64,000 nucleotides of DNA from Margaritifera margaritifera (Eukaryota > Mollusca > Bivalvia > Unionida > Margaritiferidae): the NCBI GenBank assembly GCA_029931535.1, contig JAQPZY010001178.1, positions 1,424,501 to 1,488,500 on the forward strand, written 5' to 3'. The notes beneath the pieces are model-generated. The model was not told the DNA's origin and ran no database searches. It saw only the letters and a program-made list of their open reading frames with translations. Shown here piece by piece: positions 20,690 through 32,316 of this stretch (position 1 is the first letter of the stretch; the number at the start of each line of letters is the position of its first letter). The position numbers were made by a program, and so were the translations under genes.

Positions 20690-21505
20690 CTTCCATCTAC
20701 CCCATCTTTTTTTTGCATAGCCGAATCAGTTGCTGCCCCGATGCGAAATGAATGAGTACTATAACCCCCATCCCCACCTTTTTCTCCTACAAAACTTAAA
20801 GCTCACTTGAGAACTGCTGCAAATTGGTAACAAGTGAGAAAAGACCTATCGAAATGAATGAATAACTGTAATTTGTTTGGGCATCTAGGTCGTATTGATA
20901 AATATTGTTGCAGCTAGTAAATTGGACAAGGGAAAACATTACGCACTGCCTGCACAACAAGTTTAGTGTCAATGCCATTTGGTCAGTCTTGGAGTCTCTA
21001 ATTCAAATGTACATTAGGTGTGTTTGACAGTTGGAGTTGATCGAAACCTAACCAGAACAAAGAGGGCAGGTATCTGGTTCATGAGACAGAGATGTAATTT
21101 CAGTAACTCTAAGAAAAACAAAAAAGGCCAAAGTAAAAATAGTTTAGATTCATATCTTGAGCAGCAGACATAAGGCAAAGCAATGACAATTCTGGTTAAG
21201 AGGTCAAGACTTGTAGGGGCACAAATATCTTTCCTTCTGTTCTTACTTTCAAGTCCCTCTAACATTTTTTTGGCTAGGAAACATTTTGAGTTGTCAACCC
21301 ATGAATTTGCCTTATGTTTGTAAGCAATAGCACTCATGTAAGTACAAACTGTCGAGGCTGCAAGCTTTGTTAGAGAAAAGAATGCTATAAATTTAGCCAG
21401 GTGATCTGTCTGGACCGGCCATGTTTGCTGAAATGCATACTTGGAACAGAACAAGATAAAACAAGCAAGAGCGGTTGTGTAGGTTATGTGCGTCTGACCT
21501 GACAC
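20690..21505 (-). pseudogene. tyrosine recombinase of a DIRS/Ngaro-type retroelement
   Basis: The N-terminal part (21505-21014) has the SAM-like core-binding fold pattern: TYTTALACFILFCSKYAF, WPVQTDHLAKFIAFFSL, STVCTYMSAIAYKHK. The catalytic part continues at lower coordinates in a degraded frame and shows the diagnostic H-x-x-R box in HSFRIGAAT (about 20734-20754). In these elements the recombinase replaces integrase and inserts circular cDNA. The region between about 21010 and 20770 is scrambled by indels. It lies directly downstream of RT/RNase H and upstream of the SGNH frame, all in one direction. Confidence 0.75.
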
Positions 21506-21629
21506 AGAGTTTGCCCAAAAAGAGAAGGGGCTTCTAGATTACCATCTACCAAGCCTGATCTGGAATCTTTGTGGGAGTTTTGTCTGCATTTGGCACTAAC
21601 TTCCTGAATCTGTCCCACTGTGAATGAGA

Positions 21630-21723
21630 ACTAGCATCAGCTATGGAATTTTGGTAACCAGTGATATGTTTGGCTTTGATTACTATATTGTTTGAGGGTC
21701 AGAAAGATTTTGATGATTTTTTG

Positions 21724-21794
<71 letters not shown>

Positions 21795-22560
21795 ACAATT
21801 TATTGTAAACATTGAAGATAAGCTTTGTGTTTCCAAGGATTGTGCCCCAAATTAACACTGCTGTTACTACAGGGAATAATTTTAAGAACGTAATATTCCC
21901 CATACATCCTAGAGTCTGTCAATCAGATGACCAAACCCCATGTGCCCATTGGCCCCAGAAATAAATACAAAAGCCTCTAGTAATGCCCTGGCACTGTCAG
22001 TAAAGAATTCTAGAGTGTCATTAGAGACCCAGCGACGATCGGGGCGAAGGGTAATGCCATTATAGTCCTGAAGAAATTGTTCCCATACTTTAAGATCATC
22101 CCTTATGCCCTTGGTTACTCTGATCTGATGGTGAGGTTTTCTTGCCCCTTTTGTGGCATTGATTAGTCTGCGACAGAAAGAATGCCCTGGTGAACTATCT
22201 AACAAGCGAAATTAAGGGAACCAATTAATGATTCAAAATACTTTAATATCAATTTCTGCTTTCCCAGAGCTGATTTAATTTTGTCTTTCAGATCTTAAAG
22301 TTTCTCAGCCGGCAGTCTTAACTGCATATGTATGGTATCTAATTCTATTTCAAGAAAGACAATTACTTCAGTAGGCCTACGGTCTTATCTGGTGCCAGAA
22401 GACCACCCAACTCACTACACGTTTCATGGAATACACACATGGTATCCAGACACTGAGTGGCTTTAGCTTTGCCCCCAAACAGAAAGTCTTTAAGTAAATG
22501 TTGTGTCTTGTTATGACCACATCGCTGTTCCACTAGCCAATGGACACATGTGGAATTTTT
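21630..22560 (-). pseudogene. DIRS-type reverse transcriptase/RNase H fragment
   Basis: Reading the minus strand from 22560: TQHLLKDFLFGGKAKATQCL is the RT catalytic region, with K where the first Asp of the DD pair is expected. It is followed by HETCSELGGLLAPDKT and a degraded thumb. The RNase H-like part follows (KGARKPHHQIRVTKGI, RRWVSNDTLEFFTDSA, NITFLKLFPVVTAVLIWG). A 65-bp TA run splits the latter. The upstream RT domains are missing beyond about 22560, where an unrelated tandem repeat begins. Confidence 0.75.
21727..21791. repeat. (TA)n microsatellite inside the RNase H relic
   Basis: About 32 TA units in the middle of the RNase H/connection coding relic, with element coding sequence on both sides. 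Confidence 0.95.
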
Positions 22561-22577
22561 TTTTTTACACTTATGAG

Positions 22578-23290
22578 ATCTTGTCGAGGTGAAGCTTCAC
22601 AGCCAATTTGGTGTAAATCAAACAAAAGTGAAATCTAGAGTGTTCACAAGCCCATGGGATGCCTATTCCAAACCAAGACCATAACTCTGTAAATATAGTC
22701 AAACTCTGATCATCATCAAATCCATTTGAGGTCATGTTCAGATGAAGCTTCACTGTGAACTTGATTTAAATCAAACAAAATGTTTGAATGTTAGTGTTCA
22801 CAAGGCTTTGAGATGCCTGTTCCAAGTTGATTAAGGGCAATAACTCTTAGAAATTTAAGCCAAATCTGCTCATCATCAGTCTCATCTGAGCTCTCATCAG
22901 GATGAAGGTTTACAGCAAACGCAGTTCAAATCAAATAAAATCTAGATGCTAAAGTATTTTCAATGATGTACATTAGCAATAAACAATAAAGGATATGCAT
23001 TAACAATAAAGGTCATAACTCTACAAAATATGCTCAGAATGTGCAAATCATCGACCTTGTCCAAGCTGTTGTTAAAATGAAGGTTAAGGCAAATTTGAAA
23101 TTACAAATTACAAACATAGAAACCCAAGTGTTCACAAGGTTGTGCATTAGCAATGCTTATGCTAAGACACTTAAGGGCCATAACTCCATGAAATATGTAC
23201 AGAATGGACTCATCATCGAACTCATCCAAGGTACATGTATTAAGATAAGCTTCACAACAAATTTCAAATATAATGATAAATGTGGATGCT
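22578..23290. repeat. diverged ~165-bp tandem repeat
   Basis: Each unit contains GATGAAGCTTCACAG-AAATTTG, then AATCAAA, GTTCACAAG, CCATAACTCTG and CTCATCATCA in that order; about four units. Related fragments lie at 46780-47080. No coding potential. Confidence 0.75.
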
Positions 23291-23879
23291 AGAGAATTGA
23301 CAAGGCAGATGGGTGAACAGAAAGGTGGAGACCATTTCTATATCCCCATGCCTTTAGAAGCATGAGACATCAACAACAATAACATAAGAAAAGTGATAGG
23401 AATGTCTCTGCCTTTTATTCTATTACTAAAAAAATGGATCTAGTAATAGTAACTTTCTATATAATGGGACATAAATGTTAAGCATTCATACAAAACAAAT
23501 TAAACCTTACTGCGGTAACCTCCTTGGATAGGTTCTCATCTTGTGGTAGTAGATAAAGCTTTCTGGAGGTAATTGCTAAACAATTTTCTCTATTGATGTT
23601 GTAATGGTTTTTATCAAGAGATACATGAAAGAAAAGACTTTAAAGCATTTATGATTCAAATTATTGACATCAATATTATTATTTGCTTATAATCATTATA
23701 AAATGGAGATATGAATAACCAGTTATGTTAATCATTTTTACCCTACCTATTATTCTATATGTGCAACAAATTTTAGGGTTGTAATGAAAGTAATGAGGAC
23801 TAAAATGATAATAAGAGAACCGGTCAATGTGAATGGTAGATTACATGCTCACCCCATATTCAATAGTTCTCTATGTAGG
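23291..23879. other. non-coding, nothing recognised
   Basis: AT-rich spacer between two tandem-repeat blocks. Confidence 0.5.
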
Positions 23880-24560
23880 CATTTGTAGGGCATAGTTTAC
23901 TCTGGTGATTATTGACCAACTGACCTTTAGTCAAGGTATGCAGTTTTGAAATAAATTTGCTGTGCAGAAACCATTATTTTCTAATTAGACTTACTATGAC
24001 CATGACCTTTGATCTATCAACCCCAAAATGTATAGTTCTCTTTTGTACCCTAAGTGCAAACCTGAGCCACAAAATATGGTAAAGGAACTTATTAAAGAAC
24101 AAAATTTAATGTTCTTCCTTACTTAAGTGAAAGCCCCTTCCCCACCCCACCCAACCCCCTTCGCCCCATGAACTTTGGTCAATGTACATTTTCTAGAACT
24201 AAAGGTATTATGTAAAAGCCATTTTTCCAGTAAGTGACATTGATCTTTGGACATCCAGAAACTTTGGTGAAGCTACATGATTGAGAACTGAAATTTGTGT
24301 GCAGAAACCATTTTTAATTTTGTAACCACAGTGATCTTGACCTTCCGCCTTTAAAGCCCAAAATAATAGGCTTCTCCCTTACTACAATTGCAAGCCATCC
24401 ACAAGTTTTAGTCTAGGTCTGTGATGCAAAACAAAATTATTATGCTGACATTTATTCTTACAGTCAGAGAAACCTTGACCTTTGACCTTATGAGGCAAAA
24501 ATCCACAAGCTTCTTCCATACACAAAGTGCAAGCGACCCACAAAGTTTTTTTGGACTCGA
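23880..24560. repeat. diverged ~150-bp repeat, first block
   Basis: Units carry GTGCAGAAACCATTTTT, a GTGACCTTGACCTTTGACC phrase, a short pyrimidine tract with CTTCTTCCTTACCC, and GTGCAAGCCATCCACAAA. The same family recurs at 25860-27215, 36900-37010, 45080-45370 and 48120-48720. The long minus-strand open frames over it are repeat shadows. Confidence 0.75.
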
Positions 24561-24959
24561 GCACAGAAGTGAGGTTTGGAATTTAGACTGGTTCCAAAAT
24601 GATGCTACATGTATAAGCAATTGTTCAAAATTATATATATGCTGGGTCAGATAAATTTCAAAATCGTGGTAGTATAGTAAAAATAATCCAGTAGCCCAGC
24701 TTAAATCCAGTAGCCAAAAGTGGTAGGCCAGAAAGGCACTTGAATGTATTAAACTGACCATCCTCTTGTCTTTTTCTGTCTTATTAACAAATATAACCAC
24801 TTGGCTTCAATATATGGCAGCCCAGACCATCCATTTGCCCTGTTGGTTTAGCAGAGTGAGATTGTCATAGTTACTACCAAGGTAACACAAAATCAGCTAT
24901 AATAACCCCTTTTTAGTATATACTTAAGCCTGAAACAAAGAAAATTATAGGGGATAAAT

Positions 24960-25040
24960 TATTCATATTTTTTTCATTCTTATATTTTCACATGTGAAAA
25001 ATATATCCATATATTATCACGTGAAAATATGAGATTTCCC
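24960..25040. repeat. palindrome-rich TATTTTCAC/GTGAAAATA element
   Basis: Contains TATTTTCACATGTGAAAA and, further on, ATCACGTGAAAATATGAG, an imperfect inverted-repeat structure resembling small non-autonomous hairpin elements. No target duplication was identified. Confidence 0.35.
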
Positions 25041-25859
25041 ATCATGTCATGCAAGGCTTGATTGTGTGTACCTACAGAAGTTGTGCCTGCAGCAAGAAAA
25101 CTTAGCACTTTGTGAGCTAGAACAAATAAATGAAAACTGCATTATCTTTCAGGCATGGACATTATTTTTTACTGAAGAAATCTGACTAGATGCTATATGT
25201 GTTTCTATGCAGTTATTTCTTCATACTATCATGACAACAATGATTTCACTGTGATGCATTTCTGAATCAGGCTTTCTTTGTTGTCAGATAGGGTCAAATA
25301 TTTTTAAAAAATGTAAGAATGTAGTTTACTGCAACAGATTAGGTCATCCCAATCCTACCACTCACATAAGTCACTGATATTTTTATGATCAGTCTATGAA
25401 TACAGTTGAAAATTATGTGAATTTACAAAAAGGAAAGTGGGGATGGAGTGTTGGAGCATTCCTTTAATCTTTTAAGCTTTGATTCTGGAGCAAGTTTGGC
25501 ATATAATAAAAATAAATTTGTTTCCTGCACAAATACAGCATATATTTCATCTTGTGTTACCAAAAAATGTTATATTTTAACTCGTGACCTTGTCACTCAT
25601 TAAAATATGGTTTTCTTTTTGTACCACACAATGGAATATATCCGGTATTCGGGTAGGAAAAGAAAATATCCTCTTTACATTTTGACATGTTTGCATAACA
25701 GTAAATGAATGTAATCCATATCATGTGGATAAAAGCTTTATTAAAACTTTGTTTACAATCCACTCAAAAACTTTGTTACAATCCACTCAAAATGAGAGTA
25801 CAAGAAAAATTAAAAAGATTACCCATAATGGCACATTATACACCTGCTCCATGTTTAAT

Positions 25860-27215
25860 AGTCTTTATGAAGATATTAGTAGGGCATGGTACACTGTGGA
25901 TTATTCACCAATGGGTTTCAATAATCTCTGCCTTTGGTCAAGGTGTGCAGTCTTGAACTAAACTTAATGTCAGAAACCATTATTTTCTTATTAGACTTCC
26001 CACAACTATGACATCTGAACTTTAGACTCCAGAAGCTTTTTATTATCCTAAGTGCAAGTCATTCAAAAGGTTTGGTCAAGGTATGTACTCAAGAACACAA
26101 GTCAATATTTCTTTGAGCCACTATGACCTGGACCTTTGACATTCTGATATAAAAATAAATAGGACACTTCCATACCGTAAGGGCAAGCCTTCCACAGACT
26201 TTGGTCAAGATACATGGTTGAGAGCTAAAATTATTATGTAAAAAACATTTTTCTTCTTTCACAGTGACAATGACCTTTTACCTTTCAACTCTGAAATCAA
26301 TATACTTTCTTACCCAATGTGTAGGTCATCCACAAATTTTAATGAAGGTACATAGACAATTACTAAATATTGTGAGTAGAAACAAGTTTTCTTCTTTCTG
26401 TCACAATGACCTTGGTCTTTGATCTTTTGACCCCAAAGTTGATAGTCTTCTTCCTTACACCCTGTGCAAGCTATTCATAAAGTGTGGGCCAGGTATGTGC
26501 TGTAAAACTAATGTTATTGTGCAGAAACCATTTTTATTCTGTCACTCACAGTGACCCTGATCTAGACATTTTGACCCTCAAATAGACAGGCTTCTCCTCT
26601 ACATGAAGTGCAAGTGATTCACAGTTTATTTGCATAAATAAATAGTGGAAAACTCCTTATTGTGCAGAAATCATTCTTCTTCTTTCAGTCACAGTTACCT
26701 TGACTTTCAACCTTTCCACACTGAAATCAGTTGGGTTCTTTTCTTACCCCAAATGCAAGCTAGTAGATGCTGGAGACTCAAGTTGTTGTGCAGAAAGCAT
26801 CTTTCGGCTTTCAGTCACAGTGACTTTGATCTCTGACCTCTTGCCCTCAAGATCGATGGTGTTCTTTCTTAACCCAAGTGCAGGCCATTCACAAAATTTA
26901 GTAACTGTAGATTGTGGAAATCTTGAGTTATTGCACAGAAAACATTTTTTGTTTTTCAGTGACAATAACCTCAACCTTTGACATTTTGATCCCGAAATTG
27001 ACAAAGTTTCTTCTATACCCCATGTGCAAGCTATCCACACTACACATGGAGGAGAACTTGAGTTGTATGGAAACCATTTTTTTAGACCATGGCTTTGACC
27101 TTTCACCTTTTGACATAAAAATTGATTGTTTTCTTTCTTACTCAAAGTGCAAACTATCTGCAATGTTTGGTAACTGTTGATAGGGACAACTTGAGTTATT
27201 TTGTGAAACCAAAAC
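25860..27215. repeat. diverged ~150-bp repeat, main block
   Basis: About nine tandem units of the family described at 23880, with CAGAAACCAT and TGACCTTTGACC-like phrases recurring every ~140-160 bp. The 157-codon minus-strand frame (27217-26744) is a by-product. Confidence 0.75.
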
Positions 27216-28609
27216 AAGTTTAAGCAGACAGCTTGACAAGATCATACCATATCCGCCTTATGGTTGGGCATATAAAAATGACAGAAAAACATAATGATAG
27301 AGATATATGGACAATTCCATCTGCTGATTTAACAAAACAAGATCTATTTTCCTTAATACTGTTTCAGCATTAAACTTATGGTTATACTCAAAATCTCCAA
27401 TTTGAACATCAAGATACTCGAAGTCTATATGTCATTGAAATTTGCATGTGAAGAAGAGGACCAAAAGTTTAAAAGATCCTACAAAATCAATACTTCTAAT
27501 GTAGTTCTTATTAAAGTTAGGAAAAAAACTCCAAAATATTGGGACTTTGAGATTGAGTTTTGTACTCTAAAAGTTTCTAGAATACAAAGCCTTGTCTTCC
27601 AATACATATTAACATTCAATGATGTATACAACATCATGGTACCTTTTTATACAAATTGAAGAGATTTAGATAAAACCATAGGGATAAAATTAGTCGAATA
27701 AAAAAGGAAAAAAATATTATTAAAATTGCAAAATGTAAAGGTAAATTTTCTCAGGTATTCAAAAGTTATCAGTGCCACAAAATAATACTCTTTATTGATG
27801 ATCCACATAGAAAATATGACACCTTTTGCAATAAAAAAGCCTGTCTACAAAACAAAAGTCAAAGTTTACTCAGACAAATGTCTTATGTGTTGACATCTTA
27901 TACACACTATTTTGATATATTATACATCAAGCACTAATAGTATTTTAATGAAAACACTACATACATGTTAATAAAATGTTTTTAAACTGATTTTATAAAC
28001 TTGAAAACACTACATGCTTGTTAAGAAAATATTTTTACCGGTAAACTGATTTTATAAACTTGAAAAAGAAAGCTGAAATAAACTGACAATTATATACAAC
28101 ATTTTACACAATCATGTCTTCAAACATCCACACCAAACTATTTATAAACTATTTATAAAACACTCTTTGTTCCAGAAAACCATGTTCAATGTAGTACCTG
28201 CACATGCCTTAATAGGAGCACACTCCTCTTTGTGATCAAAACTTGCATACAAATAGTCGCTTCTATGCACACATCATGCCTAGTAGAAGAAAGCTAGCTG
28301 TTAAAATCCACTTAGAACATCATGATTTTTACAGAGCCTACCACGATGCATACTTGTTGTATCATTACCACTTAACTAAAGAGATCTTGTGTGTGTTTTA
28401 TTTTGTGCAACAATATTAGGAGAGAGAATGAAACTCCAGAGTAGATAGCTCCTTTAATAGACAAAGGGAGCTAATCTTCTAGCATGTACATACATGTGAT
28501 GGACACACAGTCAATGATATCACAAGTTTGTGGTTATTATGCTGAGTGTTAACTTCACAAAACCTACCTAAATTATAATCTGCTAAATGCACAGTGCTGG
28601 TATTACATC
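27216..28609. other. non-coding, nothing recognised
   Basis: AT-rich. A 93-codon + strand frame at 27378-27659 has no recognisable domain. A 40-bp segment with AAAACACTACATGC-TGTTAA-AAAAT is duplicated near 27950 and 28005. Confidence 0.45.
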
Positions 28610-29884
28610 AAACATTGTATGTTTGGAACAGGTAGTGAGTGTAAGATGGCATGTTTGGAATATGTGGCAAGTGTAAGATGAACATGTTGGAATAGGTAGC
28701 AATGTAAGATGGTATGTTTGGAATAGGTAGCAAGTGTAAGATGGTATGTTTGGAATTGGTAGCAAGAGTAAGATGGCATGTTTGGAATAGGTAGCAATGT
28801 AAGATGGTATGTTTGGAATAGGTAGCAAGTGTAAGATGGTATGTTTGGAATTGGTAGCAAGTGTAAGATGGCATGTTTGGAATAGGTGGCAAGTGTAAGA
28901 TGGTATGTTTGGAATAGGTGGCAAGTGTAAGATGGTATGTTTGGAATAGGTGGCAAGTGTAAGATGGTATGCTTGGAATAGGTGACAAGTGTAAGTTGGT
29001 ATGTTTCAAATGGGTAGCAATGTAAGATGGTATGTTTGGAATAGGTGGCAACTGTAAGATGGTATGTTTTAAATGGGTAGCAATGTAAGATGGTATGTTT
29101 GGAATAGGTGGCAAGTATAAGATGGCATGTTTGGAATAGGTAGCAAGTGTAATATGGCATGTTTGGAATAGCTAGCAAGTGTAAGATGGTATGTTTGGAA
29201 TTGGAAACAAGTGTAAGATGGCATGTTTGGAATAAGTAGCAAGTGTAAGATGACATGTTTCAAATGGGTAGCAATGTAAGATGGTATGTTTGGAATAGGT
29301 GGCAAGTGTAAGATGGCATGTTTGGAATAGGTAGCAAGTGTAAGATGGTATGTTTGGAATTGGTAGCAAGTGTAAGATGGTATGTTTGGAATAGATAGCA
29401 AGTGTAAGATGGCATGTTTCAAATGGGTAGCAATGTAAGATGGTATGTTTGGAATAGGTGGCAAGTGTAAGATGGCATGTTTGGAATTGGTAGCAAGTGT
29501 AAGATGGCATGTTTGGAATAGATAGCAAGTGTAAGATGGCATGTTTCAAATGGGTAGCAATGTAAGATGGCATGTTTGGAATAGGTAGCAAGTGTAATAT
29601 GGCATGTTTGGAATAGGTAGCAAGTGTAATATGGCATGTTTGGAATAGGTAGCAACTGTAAGATGGTATGTTTGGAATAGATAGCAAGTGTAAGATGGCA
29701 TGTTTCAAATGGGTAGCAATGTAAGATGGTATGTTTGGAATAGGTGGCAAGTATAAGATGGCATGTTTGGAATAGGTAGCAAGTGTAATATGGCATGTTT
29801 GGAATCGGTAGCAAGTGTTAGATGGTATGTTTGGAATAGGTAGCAAGTGTAAGATGGCATGTTTGGAATAGATAACAAGTGTAA
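28610..29884. repeat. minisatellite, 32-bp unit with 30-bp variants
   Basis: About 40 tandem copies of a unit reading roughly TTTGGAATAGGTAGCAAGTG TAAGATGGCATG. Variant units carry TTTCAAATGGGTAGCAATG instead and recur every few units, giving a higher-order pattern. All minus-strand frames stay open because the unit lacks stops on that strand, so the 287- and 217-codon frames there are spurious. Confidence 0.95.
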
Positions 29885-32316
29885 TAACTAATATTGTTTG
29901 TGACTGAGTCAATGACAGGAACAGAACGGCTTGTTTTGATATGAAAATTCCAGAGTTAATATGTTGTACACTGTGTAACTTCTTAAATATTTTTCCATCA
30001 AAACAATAATGGTATTTTTTAAAAATAAGACTCACCTCTATTGAAAAATCATGCTCCTCTCTCTTGTATCAATTTAAATTGCAGAAATGGTCCCTAGATG
30101 CAGAGCTCTAGTTAAACAAGGTTGAAGACAACTAGGTTTTTTATTCTTAAATTTCACCAATTTGGAATTTGCCTACATTTTCATTTAATTTGGTATTATT
30201 AATGTAATGATCAACATTTTAAAAACTCAAGAAACATTGATGTGCACTAAACTTACATGGCAGTTGTATATTTCAATACGTCTATTGCAGCCTGGTAAAT
30301 CTTCAAATGCTAAAGTCATCATAATTTTAGTGTAACAATACTCCTCGATTTTAAATAATAACATCTGGGGGGAAGAATAATTAGTACAATAATCAAACAT
30401 TCCCTTATGTGGAGCAAGGAGTTTAAAGAAATTCACTTTTCATTTTTTACACGGTTCCAAAAATTATGCAAAACAGTTTATGTAAAGAACAAGACATTCC
30501 AAACAGATACCTAATATATTCATAATTTACATTGCCAACAAAAATTCTGCTGTCTAGATAATAGGGTGTCTGCCCTTTGGAAGTTGTCACACAAAGATAT
30601 TCAGTGGAAATATTAATGTGTACTAAGTATGTACATATCACAACAGAAAGTATACATGTTGTATGACAATTCAAACTGACTTGGAGTCTCTAATCAATGC
30701 TGATTACAAAGTTGGCCACAGAAAACTTTTCAGCAATTTTTAAGGAATGGACAAGCAAACTCTGTTTATTTTGAAAAAAGGAAGAAAAGAAATTAAAAGA
30801 AAGAAGGAAAAAGAAAAGTATAAAATAGCTATTCATCTCTGTACTCAGAACATACCTGCCATATTCCCAAACAGTGTTGGGGGGTTTTGGGGGACTCAAA
30901 AAGTATGTTTTGAGGTTCAAAGGGGGATCAGTGCATGTGACCTAAAAAAGCGAAGTTGTTAAATTGAGAATAAATTCTGTTTTCATATAAGCCTATATAA
31001 AATTACTGGAAAAAGAAAACAACATGCTTTCTCTGAAGCATTTAATATACTTACAAACCAAAAATAGTTGGTAGACTTAGCATTGTCCAATATCATCACC
31101 ACACACGTGTCCACACTCACATACATTAAATAAAACAAAATATACCAGCTTCTGTCTTTTTAGAATCCATTGGACAGTGGAATAGTTTCTTAATTAGATT
31201 TAGTCTTTGCTGCTTTCAATAGATCAGTGGTGGGTGTGATTGTGTGTGTGGGTGTGAAGGTAATACAAACGTCATTCATGTTTATCTTGGTACTCATTTG
31301 AGACTGGATGATACTATTGTTAAAACTTTACCGAAGATCTTGTTGAATTTTTCTCAGCATAGAAAATTATTTTTTTACATCACTGCTGTGAGAGAGTGGC
31401 AAACATGCTGGGTGGTGTAGCCATGTCGATGGATGTTGTACACTCCAGAATGAATAATGTGGATAAGGTGTTGATATGATGTCTGCGGTGTGTGCAAAAT
31501 ATAAAATGTTCCCCACCGCTGCTGCACTTCACAAAGTCAAATTCCACCCAAGAGTTCTGAAATTTATTTTTTCTGGCATTTGCCTGTTTTGCAGATGGCT
31601 CATCTATTCCCAAATCACAGCTGCAATTTCCATATTTTGCCGTAAAAAAAATGAACCACACTTGCACACTATTCCGACTACTGAAATAATCGTGTTTTGG
31701 ATTTTATATATGGATAAAAATCCGACTTCAAAGAAACATTGTCACTGATCACAAACTTGTCAATAATCTTTAATAATAATGGCTTAAACATTCTCATTCA
31801 AGACAATGATGTTAATAACTTTTGTTCTTCAACACGCATCTCTAAGAATGTACCTAATCCAAACTACTTACAGTACTTTACCTATGCAAAATAGCCTAAT
31901 GGATTCTCCTACAGCAGAGTTCAAAAGGACTTGACATGGCATCATCCTAGCTATTGTCAGCCAATTAGGTAATTAAGTAATATGGGAAATAGTGGTTGTT
32001 TATCTCGGACTGCTTTATCTTTTAAATGACTCCATGATAAACTGCCCAGAGTATAGTCTCTACATGGGCTCTAAGCAGGACTGTTTACTGTTTATACAAA
32101 CTACATGCTTTGGACATGTACAGCGGTCTTCAAAAACTCTGTTGTTTTTTTTTTCTTTCCCCAAGATTATTGAAAATCGTGTTTTTCTAAACATGATCAT
32201 GTCGGGGGTGGGTGGGTGGGAGGAGTAAAAAATCGTGTTTTTCACGTCACAAATCATGTTATGGCAGGTATGTTAGAAGTCCCATCAAATCTTAGATGAT
32301 GTGAAGAAAATACATG
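29885..32316. other. non-coding, nothing recognised
   Basis: AT-rich sequence with scattered homopolymer runs. Frames at 30227-30920 and 31380-31748 have no domain or splice support. Confidence 0.45.

Noticed and set aside
26744..27217. 157-codon minus-strand frame
   Set aside because: Covers tandem units of the ~150-bp repeat; the peptide repeats with the DNA.
28583..30035. Minus-strand frames of 113-287 codons encoding LLPIPNIPSYTCYLF-like repeats
   Set aside because: They are translations of the 30-32 bp minisatellite in all three frames. Nothing outside the array supports a gene.
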